A DNA stretch of 15,181 nucleotides. It comes from Desulfamplus sp. (lineage in GTDB: Bacteria > Desulfobacterota > Desulfobacteria > Desulfobacterales > Desulfobacteraceae). This document shows, one piece after another, positions 7,602 through 14,936 of this stretch. Each line of letters starts with the position of its first letter. Position 1 is the stretch's first letter. The notes under the pieces were generated by a model. That model was given only the letters and a program-made list of their open reading frames with translations, made no database searches and was not told the DNA's origin. A program made the translations under genes and the position numbers. The stretch lies in contig JADFYT010000022.1 of the NCBI GenBank assembly GCA_015232935.1, forward strand, positions 1 to 15,181. Direction: 5' to 3'.

Positions 7602-7698
7602 GTCCTTATATTATTTTGTGCTCTTCTTTATTGTTTATAATCTTTGAATGTCTCTGATGCAAGCCCATTTTTTGCGAACAATGTTCTCTTTACCGTGC

Positions 7699-7755
7699 AA
7701 AAATCTCTTTTGTTTACAGCAACTATTTTGAATCTGCCTATGGCAAGAGATTTTT
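7699..7755 (-). other. Long-loop inverted repeat at the alaC stop
   Basis: AAAAATCTCTT (7699-7709) and AAGAGATTTTT (7745-7755) are perfect 11-bp arms with a 35-nt loop; the second arm overlaps the alaC stop codon. It could be a 3' end stabilising or terminating structure, though the stem is AT-rich and no clear T-tract follows. Confidence 0.4.
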
Positions 7756-8962
7756 AAAAACCCTCTTTATCCAGCTCTTGCATCGCCTTTTTCATCTGAC
7801 GAACTGCCTGCCTCAACCGCTCCTCGTTTTCTACAAGAGCAAGCCTCAAGTATCCCTCGCCCTCCTCACTGAAACCGATCCCGGGAGCAACCGCAACATT
7901 GGCTCGATTCATCATCTCTATTGCGAACTGCATTGATCCCATTTTGATGTAAGGCTCAGGAATCTTTACCCAGGCAAACATTCCGGCACCAGGCGGGGTC
8001 ACCTGCCAGCCGATCCTCTCAAGTCCGCTGCACAATGTGTCTCTTCGTGCCTGATAGAGTGCTACCTGCTCAGGTATTGTATCGTCACAGTCTCTCAGAG
8101 CGATTATGCCGGCGATCTGTATGGCTGAAAAGATGCCATAGTCAAAATATCCTTTTATTTTGCTCAATGCCCCGATGATCCCGGGATTACCGACACAGTA
8201 TCCGATTCTCCATCCTGCCATATTGTAGGATTTTGAAAATGATCCAAATTCCACACCGACATCCTTTGCACCTGGCGTTTCAAGGAAACTTGGAGCTTTA
8301 TATCCGTCAAAGGTAATTCTTGAGTAGGCAAAGTCATGGATTACCATAAACCTGAATCTCTTTGCCAGGACAACTATCTCCTTGAAAAGATCGGTATCGC
8401 AAAGAGTGCCGGTAGGATTGTGAGGATAGTTGATCATAAGAACCTTTGGACCAGGATGAAATGACTCGCATATATTTACAATGCGGTTTAAAAAAGATTC
8501 CGGAGGTGATATGGGAACCCTTACAACCGTTGCCCCGGCGATAACAGCAGCGTATATGTGAATAGGAAACGCGGGAGCTGGCACCAGAACAGAATCTCCA
8601 GGTCCAAGCAGGGCAAGACACAGATGGGAAATTCCCTCTTTTGAACCAATGGTCAGAAGGGTTTCGCTGTCCGCGTCCAGATCAATGTCATACAGCCTCT
8701 TGTAATACAAGGATATCTCTTTTTTGAGATTTTTCATACCGGAAGAAACAGGATAACGATGGGTTTTGGGATCTCTTGCCACCTCTATGAGCTTCTCTAT
8801 AACATTGCCCGGTGTCGGGTCAACAGGGTTTCCCATGCCAAGATCAATTACGTCATCTCCATTACGTCTTTTTTCCATCTTCATGCTGTTTATCATGCCG
8901 AACAGATATGGCGGCAGTTGATCCATTCTGCTTGCAAAACGGATGATATTTTCTTGATTCAT
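7754..8962 (-). CDS. alaC: AlaC-like class I/II aminotransferase (alanine/glutamate-pyruvate type)
   Basis: PLP-dependent fold-type I aminotransferase, 402 aa, strongly resembling E. coli AlaC as I recall its sequence, for example RMDQLPPYLF near the N-terminus and IDLGMGNPVDPTP (39-51). The expected reaction is pyruvate plus glutamate to alanine plus 2-oxoglutarate. The PLP site is visible: YPHNPTG (179-185), HDFAYSRITFDGYKAPS (209-225) and SFSKSYNMAGWRIGY (241-255) with K244 as the Schiff-base lysine and R252. VAPGIGF (about 356-362) and LRLALVEN near the C-terminus carry the carboxylate-binding region. ATG 8962 has AGGAG about 5 bp upstream. A related LL-diaminopimelate aminotransferase role cannot be excluded by sequence alone. 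It sits upstream of ilvE on the same strand, a plausible amino-acid pair. Confidence 0.88.
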   Translation of the reverse strand: MNQENIIRFASRMDQLPPYLFGMINSMKMEKRRNGDDVIDLGMGNPVDPTPGNVIEKLIEVARDPKTHRYPVSSGMKNLKKEISLYYKRLYDIDLDADSETLLTIGSKEGISHLCLALLGPGDSVLVPAPAFPIHIYAAVIAGATVVRVPISPPESFLNRIVNICESFHPGPKVLMINYPHNPTGTLCDTDLFKEIVVLAKRFRFMVIHDFAYSRITFDGYKAPSFLETPGAKDVGVEFGSFSKSYNMAGWRIGYCVGNPGIIGALSKIKGYFDYGIFSAIQIAGIIALRDCDDTIPEQVALYQARRDTLCSGLERIGWQVTPPGAGMFAWVKIPEPYIKMGSMQFAIEMMNRANVAVAPGIGFSEEGEGYLRLALVENEERLRQAVRQMKKAMQELDKEGF

Positions 8963-9013
8963 GACTTCTCCTTAAATCCATAACATATGCTAAAAATCTG
9001 TTAGTCTATTCAA

Positions 9014-9035
9014 CTCATCGCTGACAGCGTATGAG
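9014..9035 (-). promoter_or_regulatory. Hairpin in the alaC leader
   Basis: CTCAT/ATGAG (9014-9018, 9031-9035) and CGCT/AGCG (9019-9022, 9026-9029) form a continuous stem with one bulged T and a 3-nt loop, about 50 bp before the alaC start. It could be an operator palindrome or an mRNA hairpin. Confidence 0.3.
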
Positions 9036-9098
9036 ATCTGACAAGTTTTCAGGTGATCTGGCAAAGCGATTTTGTCAAAATTATTGTTCTGTTAAACC

Positions 9099-9203
9099 TT
9101 GATAGTCTCGTAAAAAGTCCTGAACAGGCATTTTTTAGAGTCATAATTATCTGATTTTATTTATGACTCATTTTTGTAGAATGACTTTTTACGAGGCCAT
9201 CAA
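9099..9203. mobile_element. MITE-like palindrome with CTCGTAAAAAGTC ends
   Basis: CTCGTAAAAAGTC (9107-9119) and GACTTTTTACGAG (9183-9195) are perfect 13-bp inverted repeats. They extend outward after a 3-bp mismatch to TTGAT (9099-9103) and ATCAA (9199-9203). GAGTCATAA (9138-9146) and TTATGACTC (9161-9169) form an inner pair. It is too short to code. I recall similar ends in other Desulfobacterota genomes, which suggests a high-copy non-autonomous element. No clear target duplication is seen. Confidence 0.6.
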
Positions 9204-9207
9204 CCTT

Positions 9208-9264
9208 CATGGCAGTTGTGTGGTTCTTCCCGAACCATGAGAACAGGAACGTATTTTAATGGTA
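9208..9264 (-). repeat. Dispersed palindromic repeat, copy C
   Basis: Read on the minus strand it gives ACCATTAAAA, then TTCTCATGGT, TTCGGG, 15 nt and GCCATG, the same order as copies A and B. The arms differ at two positions. It directly follows the 9099-9203 palindrome. On the plus strand GAACAGG (9241-9247) and CCTGTTC (9269-9275) make an additional overlapping hairpin. Confidence 0.6.
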
Positions 9265-9282
9265 AATACCTGTTCAATAAAA

Positions 9283-9322
9283 AAATGCAGGTGCAACCTC
9301 CATTGTGATTGCCCCTGCATTT
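9283..9322 (-). terminator. Rho-independent terminator of the secreted-protein gene
   Basis: AAATGCAGG (9283-9291) and CCTGCATTT (9314-9322) plus inner GCAA/TTGC form a strong stem. On the minus strand the stem runs straight into TTTTTTTATTG. It lies about 45 bp after the stop at 9368. Confidence 0.85.
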
Positions 9323-9367
9323 CAGCAGCGTATTCAGCATTGAAACCGATCTGACAATGCCAAGCCT

Positions 9368-10213
9368 CTAATTATCAGGCTTTTCTGCTGGCAAAGCTAA
9401 TTCAATATCACCGTTTTTCCCATCAATTGTTTCATAAGTGCCTGTAAGGGTTCCATCTTCGTTTATAGCTAAAGAGATGTCAATAAAAAAATCCTCCTCA
9501 CCTTCCAGATGTATTGTCAATGTTTCATCCATGTAGGAGTATGTCCCTGTAACTTCACGTTCGTAAGGAATTCCCATTGGACCGGTCAACACAATTGCCC
9601 CTGCAACAGAACCGCTTATCGTACCATCTTCGACAGTTGCTTTCCCAAAGGTTATCTCAATGGTTCCCATCTCTCCTATCGGAGCGGTAAATGTCTTGTC
9701 CTCAAGATTTAAAAGAGGATCCACATCATCAGCCTGATCAACCGAGAAAGTTACCATGTCTTCTGCAAGCCAGTTGACGGACATCATCGGATTTTTTCCA
9801 GCTTTGACAAATACCATCCAGATTTCAGATGAACCTTCCGGCCAGATTGGAATCACGGGCAGAGGCAGCGTGTATTCACCTGAAAAATCGGCAAGCGGAA
9901 AATTTGTTGCCAGAGGAATTATGAGACTCTCATTGTCAGGCATCAGTGAAGTGCTGTATGATGCAAAACTTCCATTCGGAAAATTGACGGTCATGTAAAT
10001 GTCAACAGGATCAACACCTTCCATTTTAATGGTAAACTTGATGATATCACCGGTTTGATAGTTGTCTTGATCTGTTGAAAGCTCAAGGGTTGTGGTATTT
10101 ACACCATCTTCAGATGTTGGTATGGGCAACTCGGTAACAGCGTGAGCTGCAAACGGGGTAAAAATCATAATCATAAAGCATATGGCGGCAAAAGTTTTTT
10201 TTACGGTTCTCAT
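9368..10213 (-). CDS. Secreted beta-rich protein of unknown function
   Basis: 281 aa. A clear signal peptide: MRTVKK, a hydrophobic stretch (about 7-22), and AHA at 23-25 as a signal peptidase I site. The first part (about 40-160) reads like an Ig-like or macroglobulin-type beta domain: LSTDQDNYQTGDIIKFTIK, a pattern common in bacterial surface and secreted proteins. The second part (about 170-275) is a series of short beta strands with acidic turns (GTISGSVAGAIVLTG, GTYSYMDETLTIHLEG, GTLTGTYETIDG), resembling a small lipocalin-like barrel. No catalytic motif or sorting signal is seen. Very few cysteines remain after cleavage. AGGAGA precedes ATG 10213. It has its own strong terminator and is probably monocistronic. 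Function not recognised. Confidence 0.75.
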   Translation of the reverse strand: MRTVKKTFAAICFMIMIFTPFAAHAVTELPIPTSEDGVNTTTLELSTDQDNYQTGDIIKFTIKMEGVDPVDIYMTVNFPNGSFASYSTSLMPDNESLIIPLATNFPLADFSGEYTLPLPVIPIWPEGSSEIWMVFVKAGKNPMMSVNWLAEDMVTFSVDQADDVDPLLNLEDKTFTAPIGEMGTIEITFGKATVEDGTISGSVAGAIVLTGPMGIPYEREVTGTYSYMDETLTIHLEGEEDFFIDISLAINEDGTLTGTYETIDGKNGDIELALPAEKPDN

Positions 10214-10293
10214 AGCACTCTCCTTTTAATATTTTTTATTTGGGCATGTTTCACATCACCTCAAAAGTATTTTACACTTTTTTTTGAGAAAAT

Positions 10294-10306
10294 CCCATGA
10301 AAATGG
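10294..10306. other. Small hairpin with GAAA loop
   Basis: CCCAT (10294-10298) and ATGGG (10302-10306), extended by T/A on the outside, form a stem closing a short A-rich loop. The right arm is also the beginning of the first tandem 50-bp repeat unit. Confidence 0.3.
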
Positions 10307-10400
10307 GAACACGGTTAACCAAATTGTAAACCGGCAAATGAAGCGTGCAAAAATGGGAATAAGGTTAAAGCAAGTATAAACCAGCAAATGAAACACGCCA
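10301..10400. repeat. Two tandem 50-bp repeats
   Basis: Unit 1 (10301-10350) and unit 2 (10351-10400) align without gaps and agree at 38 of 50 positions by my count. The best conserved blocks are AAATGGGAA, GGTTAA and GCAAATGAA. They fill the space between the chemotaxis gene stop (10423) and the secreted-protein gene start (10213), so they could be upstream binding sites for the latter. Confidence 0.7.
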
Positions 10401-10422
10401 GACATTCCTGCGTTTTTTAACA

Positions 10423-12582
10423 TTAAACCTTGAATTTACTGACCAGATTTTTCAAGGCTCCGGCAAGTTCATTCAACTCCTGGGCACTCCTTTTTATCTG
10501 AGTGCTTGAGCCCGCCATTTCATTGGAGGCATGAGTCATATCTTTCATATCTTTTGTGATTTCATTCGATGTGTCAGATGAATGGGCTATATTGTCATTT
10601 GCATCCTGAATACCATGCGAGAATTGAGCTACATTGGTCGCAATTTCTCTTGTAGTTGCGGATTGCTCCTCAACAGAAGCCGAGATGCTTGTTATCATCT
10701 GATTTACATCGGCGATCACCACTGATATATTTTTGATATCTGCTATACTGGCCGTTGATGATCCTTGTATCCCCTCAATCTGTTTCTTGATCTCTTTTGT
10801 GGCTTCTGCGGTCTGATGGGCAAGCCCTTTTATCTCATTGGCGACAACCGCAAACCCCTTGCCTGCTTCACCAGCACGAGCAGCCTCAATAGTCGCATTT
10901 AGTGCCAAAAGGTTGGTTTGTTCAGAAATCTCTGAAATAACCTCGGTAATCTTGCTTATATCCTGGGCTGATTTTCCTAACTCGATAATTTTTCCGGATG
11001 TTGTCTCCATATTTGCCACTGCTTTATTGGAAATAACAAGAGCTTTTTCTGTATTCTGGGCAATCTCGTTTATTGTACTTGTCATCTCTTCTGTAGCGGC
11101 AGCGACCAGATTGACTGTATTTGCACCCTGGCTCATTGTTTCGGCAACAGAGTTCATGCTATGGTTCATTCCCTGGCAGGTATCGGTTACAGCGTCTGAT
11201 TTGTGTGCCATCCTTTCGGCACCCTGGGTCAAATGTTCTGACAAGGAGGAGAGTTTTTTTGAAGCATCAAGCAAAGTTGTCGCATTGCTGGTGATATCTT
11301 TGATCATAATCTGAAGCTTCTCAATAAACAGATTAAACCATTTGGCCATATCACCAAGCTCATCATGGGATGAAACCTTAAGCCTTTTTGTCAAGTCCCC
11401 TTCTCCCTCGGCAATATCCTTTAGCATATTACTTGCCTCGATAATGGGTCTTGTAATTTCCCACTTTACAAAAAAGAGTGTTGCAAAACTCAATACAAGA
11501 CAGACCGCAGCCACAATGGCGACGAGCTTGAAAATTTGGGAGGTGATATTGAGTTTAATCTCCTTTTTTCTTATATCTACCAAATCCTGAATATCATCTA
11601 TATATACGCCAGTGCCCACAACCCAGCCCCACTCCTTGAAAAGATGGACATAAGAGATTTTCCCGACAGGATTATCAAGACCAGGCTTTGGCCACATGTA
11701 ATCGACAAAACCGCCGCCGCTCTCTTTACATACCCGCACCATCTCTTTAAAAAGGTGTTTACCCTCAGGGTCTTTAAAATCTGACAGATCCTTGCCATTT
11801 AACTCAGGCTTGTACGGGTGCATAATCATTTTGAGCTCCATGTCGTTTATCCAGAAGTAGTCCTTTACATCAGGACCATACCTGAGCTGCTCAATAACCC
11901 GCGTGGCATCCTGTTTTATCTTCTCTTCAGCAACTTCCATATATACTCCGGAACCGATGATCCAGTTCCATGGTTTGAACAATCTGACATAAGAGAGCTT
12001 TTTAACCGGCTTGTCAAATCCTGGTTTTGGCCACATGTAATTGACAAAACCCGCACCGCTCTCGCGACATACCTTTGTCATTTCAACAAAAAGCCTCTTT
12101 TCATCAGGATCTTTGAAATCAGACAAATTCTTGCCGTCAAGATCAGGTTTGAAAGGATGCATTATCATCGTTGGATGCATGTCATTTATCCAGAAGTAGT
12201 CTGTTTCGTTATACCTCATCTCTTTTACGGTTGCCATCGCATGTCTCTTTTTGTCATCATCTGTCAGAATAGATTTGTCGTTGTAAACAGCTTCAATAGC
12301 ACCAAACGCCACATCAACCACGTTATTAAGAGGTTTTTCATAAATATCAGCCACTTTTTCAGAATTATGGGCATCATTATAAGCATTTTCCAGAACTGTT
12401 ACGGCATTTCTGACCAGATCCTTGAGCTTGTTCTTTCTGTTTTCCAATAGAAGGCTCCTTGCGGCCTCGCTCTCTATTTCGCCTCTTTTTATAAGGCTGT
12501 ACACAGATATAGATGTTGTCAATATACCTAACACCACTAAGCCCGCAACAACTGTTGTTATAATTTTGCTGGATATTTTCAT
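10423..12582 (-). CDS. Methyl-accepting chemotaxis protein with duplicated Cache sensor module
   Basis: Membrane chemoreceptor, 719 aa. TM1 is about 8-30. The periplasmic part (31-348) contains two near-identical modules of about 90 residues (128-217 and 241-330). Both have DYFWINDM, IMHP, DGK/NGK, LSDFKDP, GFV and YMWPKPG, in the style of single-Cache-2 domains that bind small organic acids. TM2 is about 350-372, then HAMP (about 374-428), and a coiled-coil signalling domain with the hairpin tip EISEQTNLLALNATIEAARA (551-570) and GEAGKGFAVVANEIKGLA (571-588), which contacts CheA/CheW. The C-terminus has no NWETF-like CheR tether. ATG 12582 has GGAGG a few bases upstream. No che genes are nearby, so it is a stand-alone receptor. 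The ligand is unknown; the duplication suggests two binding sites or a lengthened sensor. Confidence 0.93.
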   Translation of the reverse strand: MKISSKIITTVVAGLVVLGILTTSISVYSLIKRGEIESEAARSLLLENRKNKLKDLVRNAVTVLENAYNDAHNSEKVADIYEKPLNNVVDVAFGAIEAVYNDKSILTDDDKKRHAMATVKEMRYNETDYFWINDMHPTMIMHPFKPDLDGKNLSDFKDPDEKRLFVEMTKVCRESGAGFVNYMWPKPGFDKPVKKLSYVRLFKPWNWIIGSGVYMEVAEEKIKQDATRVIEQLRYGPDVKDYFWINDMELKMIMHPYKPELNGKDLSDFKDPEGKHLFKEMVRVCKESGGGFVDYMWPKPGLDNPVGKISYVHLFKEWGWVVGTGVYIDDIQDLVDIRKKEIKLNITSQIFKLVAIVAAVCLVLSFATLFFVKWEITRPIIEASNMLKDIAEGEGDLTKRLKVSSHDELGDMAKWFNLFIEKLQIMIKDITSNATTLLDASKKLSSLSEHLTQGAERMAHKSDAVTDTCQGMNHSMNSVAETMSQGANTVNLVAAATEEMTSTINEIAQNTEKALVISNKAVANMETTSGKIIELGKSAQDISKITEVISEISEQTNLLALNATIEAARAGEAGKGFAVVANEIKGLAHQTAEATKEIKKQIEGIQGSSTASIADIKNISVVIADVNQMITSISASVEEQSATTREIATNVAQFSHGIQDANDNIAHSSDTSNEITKDMKDMTHASNEMAGSSTQIKRSAQELNELAGALKNLVSKFKV

Positions 12583-12622
12583 CCGTCCTCCTTTTTAGGC
12601 TTTGTTTGTAGCCAATTGCAAT

Positions 12623-12669
12623 AAAGGTTTTTTCGTAAAACGATACAATGGTTTTTCGCAAAACAATAC
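12623..12669. repeat. Imperfect tandem repeat upstream of the chemotaxis gene
   Basis: Two units of about 24 bp: AAAGGTTTTTTCGTAAAACG followed by ATAC (12623-12646), and AATGGTTTTTCGCAAAAC followed by AATAC (12647-12669). They lie 40-90 bp upstream of the chemotaxis gene start, in its promoter zone, and could be activator sites. No convincing sigma70 or sigma28 promoter is apparent to me here. Confidence 0.4.
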
Positions 12670-12865
12670 GATACGTTATGGTAGGCGAGTTTAAAGTTGA
12701 CCGATTTACGACAACTCGTGTATTTATATCTTTAACTACCATTCAAAAAAAACTTCAAGTTTAAATTGATAAAGTTACTTGAGATTCAGATTGTAATTTA
12801 TTAAAAACAGGGCATGACAATAGGTAGTCTTTCAACACCCAACCTCTTGAAATTGAATTAAAAAT

Positions 12866-12894
12866 TTGACTTGCTGATGAATATTATTTATTCT
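12866..12894 (+). promoter_or_regulatory. Possible sigma70 promoter upstream of the kinase-like gene
   Basis: TTGACT (12866-12871) and TATTCT (12889-12894) are separated by 17 bp. This would give a leader of over 300 nt carrying repeat copy B before the gene at 13232. Apart from this and the listed repeats I see no gene in 12583-13231 on either strand. Confidence 0.25.
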
Positions 12895-12970
12895 ATGAAC
12901 AATATTTAAAAAAAACTGCGTGATTTCTTCCCTTACGGTTTCTACTACTAACTCTTTTTACCCTGCTGCT

Positions 12971-13028
12971 TACCATGAAAATGCATTCCGATTTTCATGA
13001 TTCGGGGTGTGGCCAGGCAACGGTCATG
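12971..13028 (+). repeat. Dispersed palindromic repeat, copy B
   Basis: ACCATGAAAA (12972-12981) and TTTTCATGAT (12992-13001) form an inverted repeat with one mismatch; the inner ATGAAAAT/ATTTTCAT is perfect. TTCGGG follows, then 16 nt and GTCATG, the same layout as copies A and C. Confidence 0.65.
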
Positions 13029-13231
13029 AGTGTTTATTTCATTATTATTTTCCCGCTCTCCATCTTTTTAAAAAAGACCATGCATCCTGACCTTAACAAA
13101 GAATAACCAGAACGAGAGATCTGATTTCCTTTGAAGGAATAACAAAAAAACAGAGTCGTCAACGCCCCTTGTTCTGAAGAAAGGGATATAAAAATCGGGT
13201 AATCTATGAATCTAAAAAAAAGGAGGGTATC

Positions 13232-13897
13232 ATGACACGTTCAATTCACAAGATGATTGAAGAACAGATGAAACGGTGGGAATTTGAGAAAAACAGGCCA
13301 GAACCCATTACGGCTGCCACAAATGTGGTTACAATTTCAAGGGAATCCGGAAGCCGGGGACAGGAAGTAGCAGAAAGGCTCGCACAAAAAACCGGATTTA
13401 ACCTGTTTCACCACGAAATCCTTGAGGCCATGATCGAGACATCTAAAAACAGCAGAGCGCTTCTGGAGACTCTTGATGAACAAAATATCAACATTATTGA
13501 TGATATCGTATCTTCCATAGTGAACGAACACCATTTATGGCCTGACGAGTACTCTAAACTGCTGCTAAGGATCCTTAACACCATTGGAAAACACGGCAAT
13601 GCTGTTATTTTAGGAAGAGGAGCCAACTTTGCTTTAAAAAAACTCAAGACCCTCAAGGTCAGAATTGTTGCCCCTGCGTCCATGAGACAGGAGTATATTC
13701 AGAAAACACGGGGGTTGTCTCAGGATGACGCACAGAAACATATGGTCAGTTCAGATGCCAACAGAAGTGCATTTGTAAGACGGTATTTTCATTGTGATGT
13801 CAGTGATCCTTCAAACTATGACTTGATATTGAACACAGGCACACTTTCCGTAGATAAATCGGTACAGATTATTCAATGTGCCCTTAGTGAATCGTAG
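13232..13897 (+). CDS. Cytidylate kinase-like protein
   Basis: Cytoplasmic P-loop protein of 221 aa of the cytidylate-kinase-like family (AAK/Cmk-like), distinct from the canonical Cmk. A helical N-terminal extension of about 30 residues precedes TISRESGSRGQEVAERLA (34-51), which holds a degenerate P-loop (SGSRG). GRGANFAL (128-135) and DANRSAFVRRYF (175-186) are the later conserved blocks; the Arg pair probably serves as the lid. DLILNTG (197-203) is the usual C-terminal strand motif of this family. True CMP phosphorylation is not certain; these paralogues are common in Desulfobacterota and poorly characterised. ATG 13232 has a strong AGGAGG. It stands alone, followed directly by the tRNA unit with its own promoter. 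Confidence 0.85.
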   Translation: MTRSIHKMIEEQMKRWEFEKNRPEPITAATNVVTISRESGSRGQEVAERLAQKTGFNLFHHEILEAMIETSKNSRALLETLDEQNINIIDDIVSSIVNEHHLWPDEYSKLLLRILNTIGKHGNAVILGRGANFALKKLKTLKVRIVAPASMRQEYIQKTRGLSQDDAQKHMVSSDANRSAFVRRYFHCDVSDPSNYDLILNTGTLSVDKSVQIIQCALSES

Positions 13898-13938
13898 AAA
13901 ATATTGCAGAGTCATTGTATTTTGTCTGTTTTATTTTC

Positions 13939-13967
13939 TTGACACAAAAAAAAGACAATGATATTTA
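13939..13967 (+). promoter_or_regulatory. Promoter of the tRNA-Val gene
   Basis: Perfect -35 TTGACA (13939-13944) and a good -10 TATTTA (13962-13967) with a 17-bp spacer. The tRNA begins 14 bp after the -10 box, leaving a short leader as is usual for a tRNA unit. Confidence 0.75.
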
Positions 13968-13981
13968 ACCTTTCCTAATAA

Positions 13982-14057
13982 AGGTGCGTAACTCAGTTGG
14001 TAGAGTGCTACCTCGACAAGGTAGAAGTCACCGGTTCGAGTCCGGTCGTGCCTACCA
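13982..14057 (+). tRNA. tRNA-Val (anticodon GAC), CCA encoded, C at position 33
   Basis: 76 nt. Acceptor AGGTGCG/CGTGCCT (with two G-U pairs), D arm ACTC...GAGT, anticodon stem CTACC/GGTAG (14008-14012, 14020-14024), T arm ACCGG TTCGAGT CCGGT, discriminator A and encoded CCA. The 7-nt anticodon loop is TCGACAA with GAC at 14015-14017, reading valine codons GUC/GUU. Position 33, almost always U, is C (14014). The alternative register with CGA breaks the stem. An integrase gene lies just downstream, pointing toward the 3' end, so this tRNA is probably an integration target. Confidence 0.88.
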
Positions 14058-14126
14058 GTAAAATCAAGGACTTATGAGATTCAATCATAAGTCCTTTTTG
14101 TTTTTTGCTACCATTTTGCTACCAGT
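14052..14126. other. Candidate att region: short direct repeat of the tRNA 3' end
   Basis: CTACCAGT, the last bases of the tRNA plus two flanking bases (14052-14059), recurs at 14119-14126. TTTGCTACCA also occurs twice (14104-14113 and 14115-14124 with one base difference in the lead). Short repeats of this kind beside a tRNA and an integrase could be attachment core or arm sites, but 8 bp is weak evidence. Confidence 0.3.
14066..14108 (+). terminator. Rho-independent terminator after tRNA-Val
   Basis: AAGGACTTATGA (14066-14077) and TCATAAGTCCTT (14085-14096) are a perfect 12-bp stem with a 7-nt loop, followed by a T-rich tract TTTTTG and TTTTTTG. It ends the tRNA transcript. Confidence 0.9.
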
Positions 14127-14138
14127 TACAAATAATAT

Positions 14139-14933
14139 CTACTTGAAAACCGCATCCTCTAACCGGCAAGCAGCCTTTTGATTCGTGGGTTTCATTAAAT
14201 GAGCATATACATTCAATGTAACAGTTGGGCTTGAGTGGCCAAGTTGCGTTTGAATGTATTTGATATTCTCTCCCTGTTCAATCAAAAGGCTTGCGTATGT
14301 ATGACGCAATGCATGAAATTTAATCTTCTCTATTCCGGCAGCCACAAGACCTGGTGTAAAATACCTGTTCACCATATTATTATGATTCATAGGATTCCCG
14401 CTATTTGTTGGAAATACCAGATTTAATTCACCTGGAGGGCAGGCTATTTGCCACTCTCTTAACGTTTTCATGGTTGAGGGACCAATATCTACCTTGCGTA
14501 AAGACCCCTTTGTTTTTGTAATATAGAACTTCCCATTGTTAAAAGTCCTTTGAATAAATATCTGGCTATCTTTCCATAAAATATCTGACCATTTCAACCC
14601 CAGTAACTCACCTTGCCTTGCACCGCTAAAAATCGCCAGCTTAAAAAGAGCATGATATTTTTGTTTTGTAACAGCTTTTAATAAATCAGATATCTGGCAG
14701 GGAGTCAGAATATAAATCTTGCCTGTTTCGTCTTCAACAGAACCTTGAGTTCTTGGTTTATCCGCACCATCTACAGGATTAAGAATACAGTAACCCCTCT
14801 TTACTGCCAGGGCGAATATTTGACGAAGAGATACGATAATTTTTCGGAGTGTAGAAATATTCATTCCCTGTGATTCTCCCCATTCGCTAATTTTAAATCT
14901 GGAAAAATTAATTTTTAATGGGGCTTGTAAAAT
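14139..14933 (-). pseudogene. Tyrosine recombinase (phage/element integrase), N-terminally truncated
   Basis: The C-terminal catalytic domain is complete. From ATG 14864 (241 aa) the catalytic residues are R83 in SGARQGELLGLKW, a lysine in the TKTKG turn (117-119), H184 and R187 in HALRHTYASLL, H210 in LGHSSPTVT, and nucleophile Y220 in NVYAHL. Upstream of that ATG the frame stays open to a stop at 14934-14936 and still reads like integrase (KINFSRFKISEWGESQG, then MNISTLRK), so the ATG is internal to an older gene. The arm-binding and much of the core-binding domain are missing compared with about 350-400 aa integrases. Homology stops close to the IS edge, so insertion of the IS probably broke it. 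It lies next to the tRNA-Val 3' end, its likely target. Confidence 0.85.
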
Positions 14934-14936
14934 TTA

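Noticed and set aside
9368..10213. Calling the secreted protein an adhesin or protease inhibitor
   Set aside because: The Ig-like first half is suggestive, but there are no family-specific motifs, so no function is assigned.
11818..12450. 210-aa plus-strand frame opposite the chemotaxis gene
   Set aside because: It is the complement of a clearly conserved coding region, has no ribosome site and no recognisable motif; a shadow frame.
13126..13139. Palindrome TTCCTTTGAAGGAA upstream of the kinase-like gene as an operator
   Set aside because: Short arms in AT-rich DNA, no second site and no matching regulator nearby.
13982..14057. Reading the tRNA as CGA anticodon with normal U33
   Set aside because: That register breaks the anticodon stem and the tRNA lacks the long variable arm expected of tRNA-Ser.
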